From Melitaea cinxia (taxonomy: Eukaryota > Arthropoda > Insecta > Lepidoptera > Nymphalidae): 64,000 bases of DNA. The notes beneath the pieces were generated by a model. It saw only the letters and a program-made list of their open reading frames with translations, was not told the origin of the DNA and made no database searches. The DNA lies in contig NC_059396.1 in assembly GCF_905220565.1 (NCBI RefSeq), positions 15,581,706 to 15,645,705 on the forward strand, in the 5' to 3' direction. The first letter of the stretch is position 1. Every line of letters begins with the position of its first letter. Positions 31,887 to 44,200 of this stretch are shown here, one piece after another. The position numbers and the translations under genes are program-made.

Positions 31887-34090
31887 CTGTGAAACCAAAC
31901 ATATAATTAAACAACTTATAGAAATACTCAAAACTATAAAGTAATTATTGTTCTGGTACAGCACAACAATATTAATCAAATGATACTAGACCAGAGCTTA
32001 TGCCTTTGAAAATGGTAAAAAGTAAAAAAATATATATACGAGAATAAAACACATTGGAAAAAAGGAAGAGAATGATAGGAAAACAAAAATGATAGGAGAA
32101 AAAAATTACGGGCAATCTGAGGTTGGGAAGTGGTTGGATTTAGAATTGTTTTGAAATAATAGGTAGTAAGGCCCAGACCCTCCTAGCCCCTTCCCTACTT
32201 CTCTATGTATGTGTATATAAATTATTTTAAAATAGCAATGAATAAACATCTAATAAATCAATCATTAAATAATTTAAAGAAGATAGTACAACTTTCTAAA
32301 ATATTGTAGATGCTTAGTAAATATTCTTTTCATTTTCTCATCGTCATCGTTGTGTTTTTTCGGGCTAATCTTTGGAACGGCTGAATCGATTTTTATGGGA
32401 CTTTCAGTGAAGGATAGAAGCAGTCGTGGAGCAACATATAGGCTACTTTTTATCCTGGTATTTCCGCCTGATTAGAATTTTCGCGGGAAATAGATATGAA
32501 ATAGCCAAAATTTTATTTTTTATGGAAATTCTACCCTCACGTGGGTAAAATAAGGAATCAAAATGTGTAAAGAAATTCGTCACTTTCTGTGTTAAAGGTA
32601 TAGAAATTTATTTTAAGGATTTGTCATCAAAAAGAAATAAATACATGTACCTATAAGCGTTTTCGAAAATTCTACCCTTAAAGAAGAGGGAACTACTTAG
32701 GGATTGAAGATTTTATAAAAGTTTGTTCAATTGTTTTAATATTATAAATACGAAACTTTGTTTTTTGGGGCTACTGATTCATCATGAGTAAAAGTGTGTT
32801 CCAGGCTTTGTGGAAACCTATAGTTTGATAATATTAGTATATAAGTTAATTTGAAAGTGCGCTAATGCGGGAGTTAAAAGTATAAAATTTGATCTTTAGG
32901 ATTTTGATGATAAATACATGAATTTTAGTATTTTTGAAGTTCAATTTTTAAAATGGTAAAACAAGGCTTGACATTATGTGTGAAAGCGCATTTGAACTTT
33001 AAAGTTGCATAAACCTTTATTTTTTACTGATTTTATTGTTATAGATTTATTATTAAACCCGGTTGTTACTGATTAATAAATAAATAGGTATTCCAGTCTT
33101 AATCGAATTTTACCGCCTATATCTTAAAGTATGGCCGTTATATGTAAGTTAGAAGCAAGAATTTTTTTTGGATTTTGATTGCATATTAAATAAATTAGTA
33201 TTCCAGTTTCCAGCAGAAATTTTTAAAAAAAGGCTGAAGTAAATCTTAGTGCCACCGCAAACTGGGCGATTTGTCGCCACGACTAGAAGCAGAGCTGTCG
33301 CTTGCGTCGGCGCTTAGTCGTTAGTGACGTATTGTGTTTTTACATCTCCCATGTTCGGTAAGTAGGTTCTTATTAACTCCAAATGTTGCTTGTAGGTGAC
33401 TAATTAGCGCTCTAGGGTAATAATGTAGCTAGAAAAGCCCTAGGGCGGTAAGTAATAAAAAAAAGTTCGCGAATATCTAACCATCATACTGGCAATAGAC
33501 ATCATGCATTCAGCCCAATGACCAAAGAGGTCACTTTGCTATTCAGCCTTGTCTTCGTGTGAGTATGATAGTCATCAATTTTAAATATCGAACGGCGAAG
33601 CTTAATTTCGATCTTGAAAAAAAAAGTGTTTTTAATGATAAAATGTTTTAATCTTGTAATTCCGGTCCGGTTCCGGCCGGTAAAAAGCAGAATAGTTAAC
33701 TCGGGTGTAAGCATCAATTGCACCCTCGAACTATAGACGCCCTCGCTGCGCTCGTGCGCCTAAATATCTCGGGCTGCAATTGATGCCTTACAGCCCTTGG
33801 CTACTAATCTACTATTATGTAATCCATTATCGATAATTAATAGCGCTTATTCTCTCGCAAAAGGGTCATATTCAATCAGCCATAACTCTCAAGTTACGCA
33901 ATTACAAATAATAATTTTAATGTTAATTTGTAAGTTATATCCTTAAGTATTAGGATAGTATTAAAAATTTAGTATCAATGAGTCAGTTTTTAAGGTATGT
34001 TAAGAAAAATAAAAAAGCAGTCAATTTCTTACTTAAATTAGACAATAATTTCAAATACGTAGTTTTATAATAAACGTTCAGATTGTTTGC
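31887..34090. other. LUBEL 5' intron or intergenic DNA, repeat debris
   Basis: No exon is recognised. 32330-32480 looks like a decayed Helitron or LINE end (ATCTTTGGAACGGCTGAATC). 33240-33340 has a GC-rich block (GGGCGATTTGTCGCCACGAC). 33495-33790 resembles a small DNA element with GCATCAATTGCA and TGCAATTGATGC inverted. None is complete enough to name. Confidence 0.4.
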
Positions 34091-34091
34091 C

Positions 34092-34780
34092 ACCTACTCT
34101 AATATACGCTCTGAATCAGCGGGTCAACAGGCGATCGTGGTGAAATGCTGTGTGGTTACGGATGCTGTGTGGTTGTAGCATTAAAGAATATAACCACCCC
34201 CTCTCTTCCCGTGGGTGTCGTAAGAGACGACTAAGGGATAACACAGTTCCACTACCACCTTGGAACTTAAAAGCCGACCGATGGCGCGATGACCATCCAA
34301 CTGCTGGCTTTGAAATACACAGGCCGAAGACGGGCAGCAGCGTCTTCGGTGCGATAAAGCCAGCCCCGTTGTCACCAACCCGCCTGCCCAGCGTGGTGAC
34401 TATGGGCAAAACACATGAGTTCACGCCATTTTTGGCTCGAACTTGTTTTGAGGCCTATTTCCAGTAGTGGACTGCGATAGGCTGATGTGATGATCGTGGT
34501 GAAAAATGATGGGTGCCCAGCACATTACGCTACGCCCGTACGGAGCTATCTGAACGAGCGGTATCCCAAAAGATGGATCGGCCGCTTAGGATCTATTTTA
34601 TGGCCACCACGATCGCCCGACCTAAACCCAATAGACTTCTTTTATTGTGGCTGCTTTAAAGAAAAAGTATACAAAAAACCAATTGCCACAATATAGGAAC
34701 TTCGACGACGTGTTTTGGATGTGGCTCGAGAAATTGGTATTCGCGCCTATTAAAAAGTCGTTCATAAGAAGATGTAGAGC
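34092..34780 (+). pseudogene. Tc1/mariner-type transposase fragment, split by a retroposon
   Basis: From 34505 the frame reads KNDGCPAHYATPVRSYLNER, RWIGRLGSILWPPRSPDLNP and IDFFYCGCFKEKVYKKPIAT, the catalytic C-terminal half of a Tc1-like transposase with the SPDLNPID motif. The stretch before 34145 belongs to the same element. A 346-bp retroposon (34146-34491) is inserted in it. The rest is lost. Confidence 0.75.
34146..34491 (+). mobile_element. RTE-derived short retroposon, complete with target duplication
   Basis: A full-length copy of the 2032-2357 family, flanked by a perfect 13-bp duplication GATCGTGGTGAAA (34133-34145 and 34492-34504). It therefore defines the true ends of the family: 5' TGCTGTGTGGTTACGG and 3' GATAGGCTGATGTGAT. 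Confidence 0.85.
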
Positions 34781-36826
34781 CTGTATTTAGGTGTCAAACA
34801 ATTTGAACGTTTATTATAAAACAACGTATTTGAAATTGTTGTTTAAATTATTAACAACATCCCAACCACCCTAAAATAGACTTTCACTGATTTTCGAAAT
34901 AAAATTCTTATTTTATTATTTGTTTTGGTTATAAGAAAAATAGGGCTAGAGAAACACAGGTAGCAATAACTCGGTAATTTGACAATAAAAAAATTGAGTA
35001 AAATACCATTTAAGAAACTTCATGAAGTAGGCATGTTTTTTAAACTATAGGCCACCGAGGTCCTCCTACGTTTTTTTATACCACAGGTGCTCAAACTTTA
35101 CTTTTTACCTTAGATCGTTGCAGATAGATTACTTTTTATTTTTTTCTGGGTTGGCCCTGTGCCCCTTCACAAGCACCTGCGGGGTTATCCATTAATTACC
35201 GGACACCTGTATATGATTAAAATGGCGGCCATTCCGAGAGGGGGGGGGGGGGGTAAACCCCTTAAATATGGGTGTTTTAGTCGATGAAATTAGATATATT
35301 TTGTAACCTTCAATTTTATCGCTAGGTTGTGACCGGACATACTGTATATAAAATTCTCGTGTCACATTGTTAGTTACAATACTCCTCCGAAACGGCTGGA
35401 CCGATTTTTATGAAATTTTGTGTGCATATAAGGTAATATAAATATTTGGTTGGTGTTTTAATTTTAAGTTCGGTTTATTTTTGTATTTTCCAATGTCAAC
35501 AGTTAAAAAATGAACAAACAACTTAGCTTCTGTAAAATGATTCGTCGCTAATGACTGTCTCAAGTTGTAGCAATAACGTTATATTTTTAAAAAGTGCTTT
35601 TCATATAAATGACCGACGTGTTCATTATTGGAATATTTTATGTTTTAACCGACTTCCAAAAAAGGAGGTTCTCAATTTCACTGTATTTTTTTAATGTATG
35701 TTATCTCAGACCTTTTGACTGGGTGGACCGATTTTTATTTATTTTTAAATCGAAAGGTGGTAATGTCTTGTGGTAAATTTAATTGAGATCTGACAAGTTA
35801 GCGTATTAGTATTAGTGTTATTAGTATTAGCGATTAGCGTTCTAAGGTCATTGATCTCTTTAGTAACTGAAATGAATTCATGACTTAAAATAATGGAAAA
35901 AAATTAATTATCTCTTCTGATGTTGAAAAATTGGCGATAAAATATTTTGTTTCATAAAAAAGGTGTTAATGCACTATACGTTGTATTAAAGTAAAAGAAA
36001 AAGCTTACGTGTGTTTAGTAACTATGTATATGAAGCAAATCAAAGTAATTAATGACGATAAATGGTTGCTATTTAAAGTTTAATAAGACGTAAGAAGTAA
36101 ACAGAAATTTCTTTGTGTTTCAAAATAGTATTTTGAACTATGAATTTGGATCAAAGGTAGATAAAATATCGTTATAAGTATATAAATAGCACAAATATAC
36201 ACGGCTCTTCGAATGTTCGTCATTAATGCTTTCATTTGTTCTTAAAGAATTTTATGTTTTCTAGTAATTGTCATAGATAATTGTGAAAGAGAAATGCTCA
36301 CATGAAAAACAAGCGATACGAGTTGTTTTAAAAACTGTTCGTTACTTTTATGTTACGTTTTGTACCGTTACGGTTGTTATACTTAGTAAATTTCACTATT
36401 CACATGCCGATTAAATCGTGGTAATAAAATACGAAAAGAAAAAAACGTTGTATTATAAATAGAATCATTCTTTAGGTTTAAAGAATATTTATTTTCTCAT
36501 TGACAACAAACAGTCACTTACATGAGAAACTATCAACATAGTGGGTAAAAATACAAAAATTGCCCAACGGTTCACAGAATACATTACGATTTGTTTTACA
36601 CTGTACTTACAACGAATCTTTTTGTGGACAGTGATAGATCCTATTAGACTTATTTTGGGCTAAATCATTTTACAATATATTGAATCGTAATCGATAATAT
36701 TTAAATGTTTAGAGTCAGTAAATATTCTCCTGTTGGCAAAGACTTCTTATAAAACAATATAAAATTTTTGTTATAAAATAAAATAAATTTTAATAATAGC
36801 ATAATATACTTCTTTGCAAACTAAAT
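34781..36826. other. Intergenic repeat debris
   Basis: Holds a 14-base G run at 35240-35253, a Helitron 5' end at 35342-35440 (TATATAAAATTCTCGTGTCA) matching the 3837 element, and a copy of the ACCGACTTCCAAAAAAGGAG repeat at 35645-35850. No gene is recognised. Confidence 0.45.
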
Positions 36827-37345
36827 GGCAGCTGTGACCGGGATAGAGCGGGCGTTGCCGCGTCGCAAGCGCTCGTCGACCCATTTATTCCGCCTCTCAT
36901 ATCCCAAAATATCGAAAGCATTTACTTACTCATTAAAATATATGTACTAAATATTAGAAAATCATTTTGCAATAATGCTATTAGACAATAATGCTATAAT
37001 TTTATAAATTGGCGAATGAGTATAATACGTACCGTGTCTGGAAAATGTCTTCAGAACACACTAAAATGAACTACACTGAATTTTTATCGGTTATAACATT
37101 ATAAACCATCACAGATTGATGAGCACAGCACTCGCGACAGGTGTTGCACCCTGAGCGGCGCTGCCACACGGACTCTACTGCGTCCGGGTGTCCGCTAATC
37201 TGGCGCCCTATCCGGATGAAATTGACAGCGCGAAGACGCGTGCGCCGCCTTCTCCTCTATTTCTGTCCGCGGCCGCGTTGCCCTGATTCTACTAAAATTA
37301 CTACGCACTGCTATTTCCGCACTCGACTCAATGCGCTCGTCAAGT
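36827..37345. promoter_or_regulatory. GC-rich region, candidate LUBEL 5' exon/promoter
   Basis: Two GC- and CpG-rich blocks (36827-36905 and 37130-37345) stand out in AT-rich DNA between the first recognised LUBEL coding exon and the HYDIN start. Head-to-head genes and CpG richness suggest a promoter and an untranslated first exon for LUBEL. I could not find a coding exon here that splices in phase to 31886. Confidence 0.3.
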
Positions 37346-37555
37346 ACCTTGCAAATTTGTTTTTTAAGTGGTCGTTTTCATATTTTTATATAAACATAAT
37401 CCTTATTAGGCATATGTATTAGGCGTATGTTATGAAAATATTTTTTCTGAACTATTAGTAACTGTACAGAAATATATATTAATATATAGAAATTTATAAG
37501 AATAGTAGAGAATTAGATTATGATACGCATTGTAGGTTAAGTATAAGCTTTATTT

Positions 37556-37860
37556 ACCCTGTAATATCCCACTGCTGAGCATAGGCCTCTTTCCCCATGT
37601 AGAAGGATTAGATCTTAGTCCACTACGCTGATCCAATGCGTGATGGTGGATATATTCCCTACTATGAATAACGATTGCTATTACATGTAGGTGTACATGT
37701 TAACAATCGGGACTGACAGCTTAACGTGTTCTCCTTAGGACTAAGAGCTAAACTGGAAATAAATATTTGTATAAATACAAATATCCACTCCGAGCGGGAA
37801 TCAAACCTGCGATCGTCGGTGTTTAGGCGCCGCCAAAACGGGACACGCACCATTACAACT
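37556..37860 (-). mobile_element. SINE, reverse copy with tRNA-like head
   Basis: A minus-strand copy of the 30185 family. The head, near 37795-37850, has the B box GGTTTGATTCC (reverse of GGAATCAAACC) and the body has CCCACTGCTGAGCATAGGCC. It lies about 410 bp upstream of the HYDIN start codon. Confidence 0.7.
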
Positions 37861-38272
37861 GATGGGTCGTCAGGCTAGGTATATAAAAACATTTAGGTTA
37901 CCCTGTTAACTGTATTCCCCCTAAACGCAATAACTTATACTAAAATAGTTTCACAAAAATATTAAATTTTAATTGTGTATAGTTGTAAACTAAGTATCCA
38001 AAGGTGGGTCAGCCATTTTTTTTTGTCACATTAGGTCTATTTTATAAGTTTTTTAGCTATTAGCAAAAGCGGTTTATTTTTAGCAGAGTTATATGTAGAA
38101 TTACGAGTTATTGAGTTTATACTTTTTAAAACTAAAATTTCTTTTTTTAAACTGTCTTAAAACGTTTTAATTGGCACGTCCTTAGCAACGAACTACATAA
38201 ATAAAATGTTTTTAAATATTGTTACATCAATGTGACATGTGTTTATCAAATGAAAGGGTTTGTTATTAAACA

Positions 38273-41200
38273 ATGGAGATTTTGCATAAATTTAAACAAA
38301 ATGGTTATTTCACGGCAGATTTGTATCATTTGCTCGCCAAGAAACATCTTTCGAACTCATCAGACAAGGTAACTTTTGATTTTTCAACTTTTATCAATAT
38401 ATGTGCAAACCGAGAGATCGGCGAGTGGAGTGATAGCAATGTATGCAAATAAAAAATAATAATAAAATCAAAGTTGATTACGTTTAGAATTGGCTGAAGT
38501 GTAATCGTGAATAGTGGTTTTCATTATACGATGTCTTCATGTGTAGACATAAACAAAAACAATCTTAGATTGCCAATAAATTAATCTTTAAGAACACATT
38601 TAAATTGCATGCATTTGGCACATAGTTTTTGCCCCGTAAAGTGAATTTGCATAGATTTTTTATTTGCTAAAAATGTAGCGAAGGGGTTGAAAAACAAGAC
38701 AAAAATTATTTCTAATTTGCTAGGTAATATGTTTTCTTGTTATGTTATAAGTAATATTGTTGATGTTATTTAAAGTAGCCGTGTACAAATTTCTTATTTA
38801 GTTTAGGTTTAATTTTCGTCTGTCATACGATATAGCAATTCTTTATTTTTAACCGACTTCAAAAAGGAGGAGGTTACTCAATTCGACCGTATATATTTTT
38901 TATTATTTTTTATTATTTTTTATTTTTATGTATGTTTGGGGATAACTTCGTCGTTAATAAACTGATTTAGATAATTCTTTTTTGTTGGAAAGAAGATATT
39001 CCCGGTGTGGTACCATGATAAGGAAACCAGGATTTGATGATGGGATCCCAGAGAAATCGAGGGAAACTCTCGAAAATCCGCATAACTTTTTACTGGGTGT
39101 ACCGATTTTGATGATTTTTAATTTAATCAAAAGCAAAGAAATTTCATCGAGATCTGATTACAACTTTTGGAGTAATCTTTGATAATGCGTATTTTACTTG
39201 ACTATTTTTTCGTCTATCTACGTTTTATTACTTGTCGATATAGGTAATTGAAGTCGCTTTTTTTTCGTTTTGCCTGCAAACACAATTATTATAAAATTAT
39301 TTTAACTAGTAAAATTAACGAAACGCGAAATGTATAATACAATATAATAAAAGAACGTAAACCTATTAATATTCGTATATATTGTACAGATTATTCCATC
39401 AGAATATAAAAAGGAAATGAGTATGTCCACTGAAGAGCGTTTACAAAGTTTGAATACTATTGTAGTGGACAACCTTGTAGGTTGTGACAAAACGAACAGC
39501 AAAGTGGTTCTATCGTTTACACCAAGAATAATAATATTTCAGAACTTTAAACCAAACGATAAAATAGTTGCCAAGTTTTCTGTAAAGAATATATGTAAGG
39601 TAAAATTATTTTGATATTTCTACATTACTGTGGCTACTATGGAAATTGAAATGTACTGGGATAAATATTCAGGGGCGGCAGAAATCAATCATCTAGCCGA
39701 TGTGTAGGGCCCGGTGCAATTCAATACGCCTTAGCTTCGTTAACTAAATTAGCGCCTTCTTTAAGAAAAAAAAAGAGGTTAGCCTAAACGTTCGGCTTAA
39801 ATTTTTTATGAAAAGTATTATAAAATGACACTTGGAATATCGTAAAATAAACGTCGAATATCGATATTTCGTTAATTACAAATATCAACGATATCTATCG
39901 ATTTGCGCGTTTGTATCCTTGCGTGCGGCTCTCGGCGGCCTGCAAGAACCGGCACCCGGGTGCATCGCATCCCATGCATTATGTCTACTGAAGCTGCCAC
40001 AAGCAATCTCAATCATTATCAAATCAGTTAATATTTAGGTATAGTTGTTGGTTATCCACATGCCTTAAATATTTTATTTACCCTTAAATATATATAAAAC
40101 GTGGAAATTCGTTTTTTTTTTTCAAATAAATAAATCTTATTACTTTTCTTTCACATTCATAGGCTCCAACATATTTAAATATGGTATGCAAGGAATCTTC
40201 GTATTTTTCTATAAAACCATGTGGGGGGCAGCTTCTGTCACGGCTCGCTCCTGGAATAAGCGTGACATTCGCTGTCACATTCCAACCAGTTCAATACGAA
40301 GACTACACGCATAAAGTCAGTTTTTATACAGACGTTGATCAGTATGTCCTACCTTTGATAGGTGAGACACTATTAATGTTAAAAAAAAAATAATAAAAGA
40401 CATTAGATTTGCTACACATTCATCAAAATTTTGCTTGCATCTTCACTTTATTATAAATTTTTTGAATTTAGTTTTGGTGCCGTACTTTAATTTTTGTCAG
40501 TTTATTTTTTGATAGTTAAGAAAATTATTTTAACCGTAAATTATATTAACTCTAGCTATGGGACCAAGATCGGTATTCGATTTCCCGGACCACGTGCAAA
40601 TACCTGAAGTGCCACTAAAAATTGAGAATAATGTGTTTTTGGCAATCCACAATATTGGAGTAGTACCTGCGGGTTTTACTATTCGCACAAAATGGTTTGT
40701 ATGATACAAAGTATTAAAGATAGCTATAGTGGGTGCGAAGTGTTAAAAATAATCCCGACTGATTAATGGATTTAATACTCAATTATAGACATGAATTTTG
40801 TATAAATTGAGAATTTAGATAACCATATCATTACAATGGTAGGCATTTGATCATTATTTTCAAAATACTGATATGCTAAACACTTTTTATAGTAAAGTAG
40901 CTAACCTGGCGAACTTCGTATCACCTTATTCTTTTCTGAATAATAACATAATATATCAAAATAAAATATAGCCTATCTTTTAAGTTGTATCAAACTGCAC
41001 ACAGTGTTCAAATTTGATTAAAATCGGTTAAGTAGTTTAGGAGTCCATTGAGGACAAACATTGTGACACAAGATTTATATATATTAGATTTTACCAGTCT
41101 TAATATCTTGTTGTGTACTACAGTTGTCCAGTAAAAAAGACTGGGTTACTATGAGAGAAAATAAGTCTCGTAAAATCTAGTGTAGTTAGTAGCTAGTATG

Positions 41201-44200
41201 TTTGTTCATATTTTGTCGTATACAAATTCTTTCCATTCCGTTTTTATCTAGAAATCAAATTATTCTTTTTCATAATGGAAAAAAAACTATAACTATACTA
41301 TCATTATTTTAACAAATTAAATATTCAATATATTTTTTTCATTTTAGTCCGTTCTCGGTGCAACCCAAATCAGCTTATGTTAATCCAAACCAAAAAATAG
41401 ATATCAGAGTTGGATTCAAAACGATGCATGTTGGTGAAACACAAGGAAATATAAACGTTGTTTTTGAAACTGGTAACGTTTTAGTTAAACTCTGTATTTT
41501 ACTGTTTCCTCATTAGATCTCGTATAGGTAAATTAAAGTTACAGCCGACATAAAATTTGCATTAAACTCTACCAGTAGTATGCGGCTACGAAAACGCGCT
41601 GTGGAAATTTTGGTTATCATGCTCGTAGTATATATGTAAAAATTGGTTACGTAATAATTTTGTTTTTATTTTATTCATTCAAAGTGACTTAATTAGTTAT
41701 TCTTGTGCTTTGGTGGGGAAAGGCGTACAAAATTATATAGGTGGGTAAAATGGAAAATTGTATTTTCTATAAAATTATACAGTCATATTAATAAGGTAGA
41801 GGTCGCCAGACGCATCCATTCAGTCGAGTGATGGTTTGATTTTTGAAATCTTGAGTTTACACATATTGGAATATTACATTGATTTTTTCTTCGCAAGTGT
41901 ATGTATTTTTATGTTAATTTCTTTTTAAAAATAAACTATGTGTAATGGTTTATTTTTACTCTAGGTTATACAATGAACAAAATGACATGGTGCTTGGTAG
42001 GAAAAAATGTCATAGTACGTCGTACATGCAAAATACCCCGCAACTATACTTAAAAAAGAAACCGACAGGGTTAGGATAAAACTTCTATGAAAAGGAAGCA
42101 CTTAAGAAACCAACAACTTTGTAGTTTGTACGATTTTATTTTTGTGTTACCCACATATTAGGATGATATTATTTAATTTTGTAGTTAATGATAGTACCAA
42201 ATTTGAGGAAAAATCGGCTTCTGTACCTGTGACAATAAAATAAACAAAGCTAAAAAAATAGGTTTTTTCAGTGAAAATGAATTCCCTTCTATACGAAATA
42301 ACAATCAAGCTGGCTGGTGATCAAGATTTTCCTTGAATATATTACGATGACTGCTATTCAAGGTCTAAGCCAAAAGAGGTTTAGTTAAAGTGCATGAGCT
42401 GCAAAAGATGGGCTCATGCATCACATGCAGATATTCCTCAAAAGACAAAATATATTTGTGTTTATGTAGGTTTAGTAAACTCTGCATATAATTGGCTTTT
42501 AACACAAAGTTGGTATGCCATTTTGTTAACAACATAATAATAATAAAAATACTAATTTACTCTTTATTGTACACATAAAAGAAGTTTACAATTTATTAAA
42601 CTGTCATTTTACCGACTCAGGGTGAACAAAACGGTTTTATTTTAAATTTTTGGATTTTTATTTATTTATTTACAAGGTACTAGCGACCCGCCCCGGTTTC
42701 GCACTGGTGAAATTCTGATACTTAATATACTACAGAATGTCTTCATATGTAACGTTTACAGCTTTTTTGTCATTAGTCAATCCAAACATTTTTTCATTAA
42801 AGGTTACTCTTGAATTGATAAATTATGGTTTTAGTCTTATTCTATCCAACCTAATGTACTTACTATAAATGCAGTTTAATAATCAAATTAGGTCCCTGCA
42901 TTTTAAATATGTAATATCTTCGAAAATATTCACTAAAATTACATGCTGTTAAGGTCCGTATTGATCCTAATGCACAATGCATTTAAGGTACTCAATTGGA
43001 CAAGGATTAATGCTGTATTGCTTAAAATCGCTTCGTAAATCATATACATTAATACGCTAAAGCTATGTATTCATTAGCAACATTTGATGCGCAACACATG
43101 ACGCTTAACACGCATCTCAACATGTCGAGCGACGACGTGGAACTTTCTTAAGTAATTTCTAACCCACCAACGTTTTTTCCTCTTTTTTTTATGCGATGAT
43201 ATTATAAAAAACGCAGCTGAGACCAACACTAGCTCGTCAGGCGACATGTTGTTAGTGACTGAACCATCCATTAGACAGGCAACGTTGCTAAGCAAAAGTT
43301 CCGCGTCGTCGCTCGACATGTTGAAATGAATGTTGAGCGTCATGTGTTACGCGTTAAATGTTGCTAATGAATACATAGCTTAAGGTTAAGATGTTTGCCT
43401 CCCTTTTTAGAAAAAAACCTCACAGAGTAATTACTCTACGTAAAGTATATCATTTTATAGATAATTGCTTGCTCAACTGGCATCCACAACTAAAAAATTT
43501 ACTATTGCTCTTGTTTTTATATATTAATTAATTATTAAAATTATATATATGACGTCTTTAATTTTAAAACAACGTCAACATGGTTGACGGTCGGTAAATT
43601 TTTTACTTATTTAGTGCAATAATTCAACGGGTCTTGCTAGTAAGCCATTATTTCTCGTAAAGAGTAAAGAAAAAAAAAATGGTTATTGTGGGTTATTCCT
43701 AAGAGATAGTCATATAACATCGCGGACTTTTTTGTAGAACTTTTTAAGGTGTACAATACTGTAGGACATTATTTTGATCTATTTCGTAGGGTTCAGCCAG
43801 CATTTGCAATGAGAGATGACATCACATTAGAAACCTCTGTAATTATCAGATTTTCTCTACTTTATTATGCATGTATTATACATATAAGCCTTCCTCTTTA
43901 ATCACTTCATCTATTGAAACCGCATCAAAATCCGTTACATAGTTTTAAAGATCTAACTATATATTATATTAGCATTAAGAATATATTTATTTATTTATTT
44001 ATTCTTTATTGTACATCTTATCATCTTAAGAATGAGCTTGAATCTTATCAACTTAAGAATGAGCAGTACAAGAGGCGGTTTTATGGCTATTTATTTATTA
44101 TGGATATTTGTATATATATCATATATATACAAATACAGCAACCACTTATAGGGTAACACCACATGCAAAAATCCAAGTAAAAAATATACCCGACGACAGA

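Noticed and set aside
35240..35253. A run of 14 G
   Set aside because: A homopolymer in repeat debris; could be a sequencing or assembly weak point, with no sign of function.
37141..37422. A 93-codon plus frame in the GC-rich block
   Set aside because: No recognised domain, no splice partner; more likely promoter or untranslated sequence.
43074..43343. An 89-codon minus frame
   Set aside because: It lies within the arms and loop of a foldback MITE, with no protein similarity.
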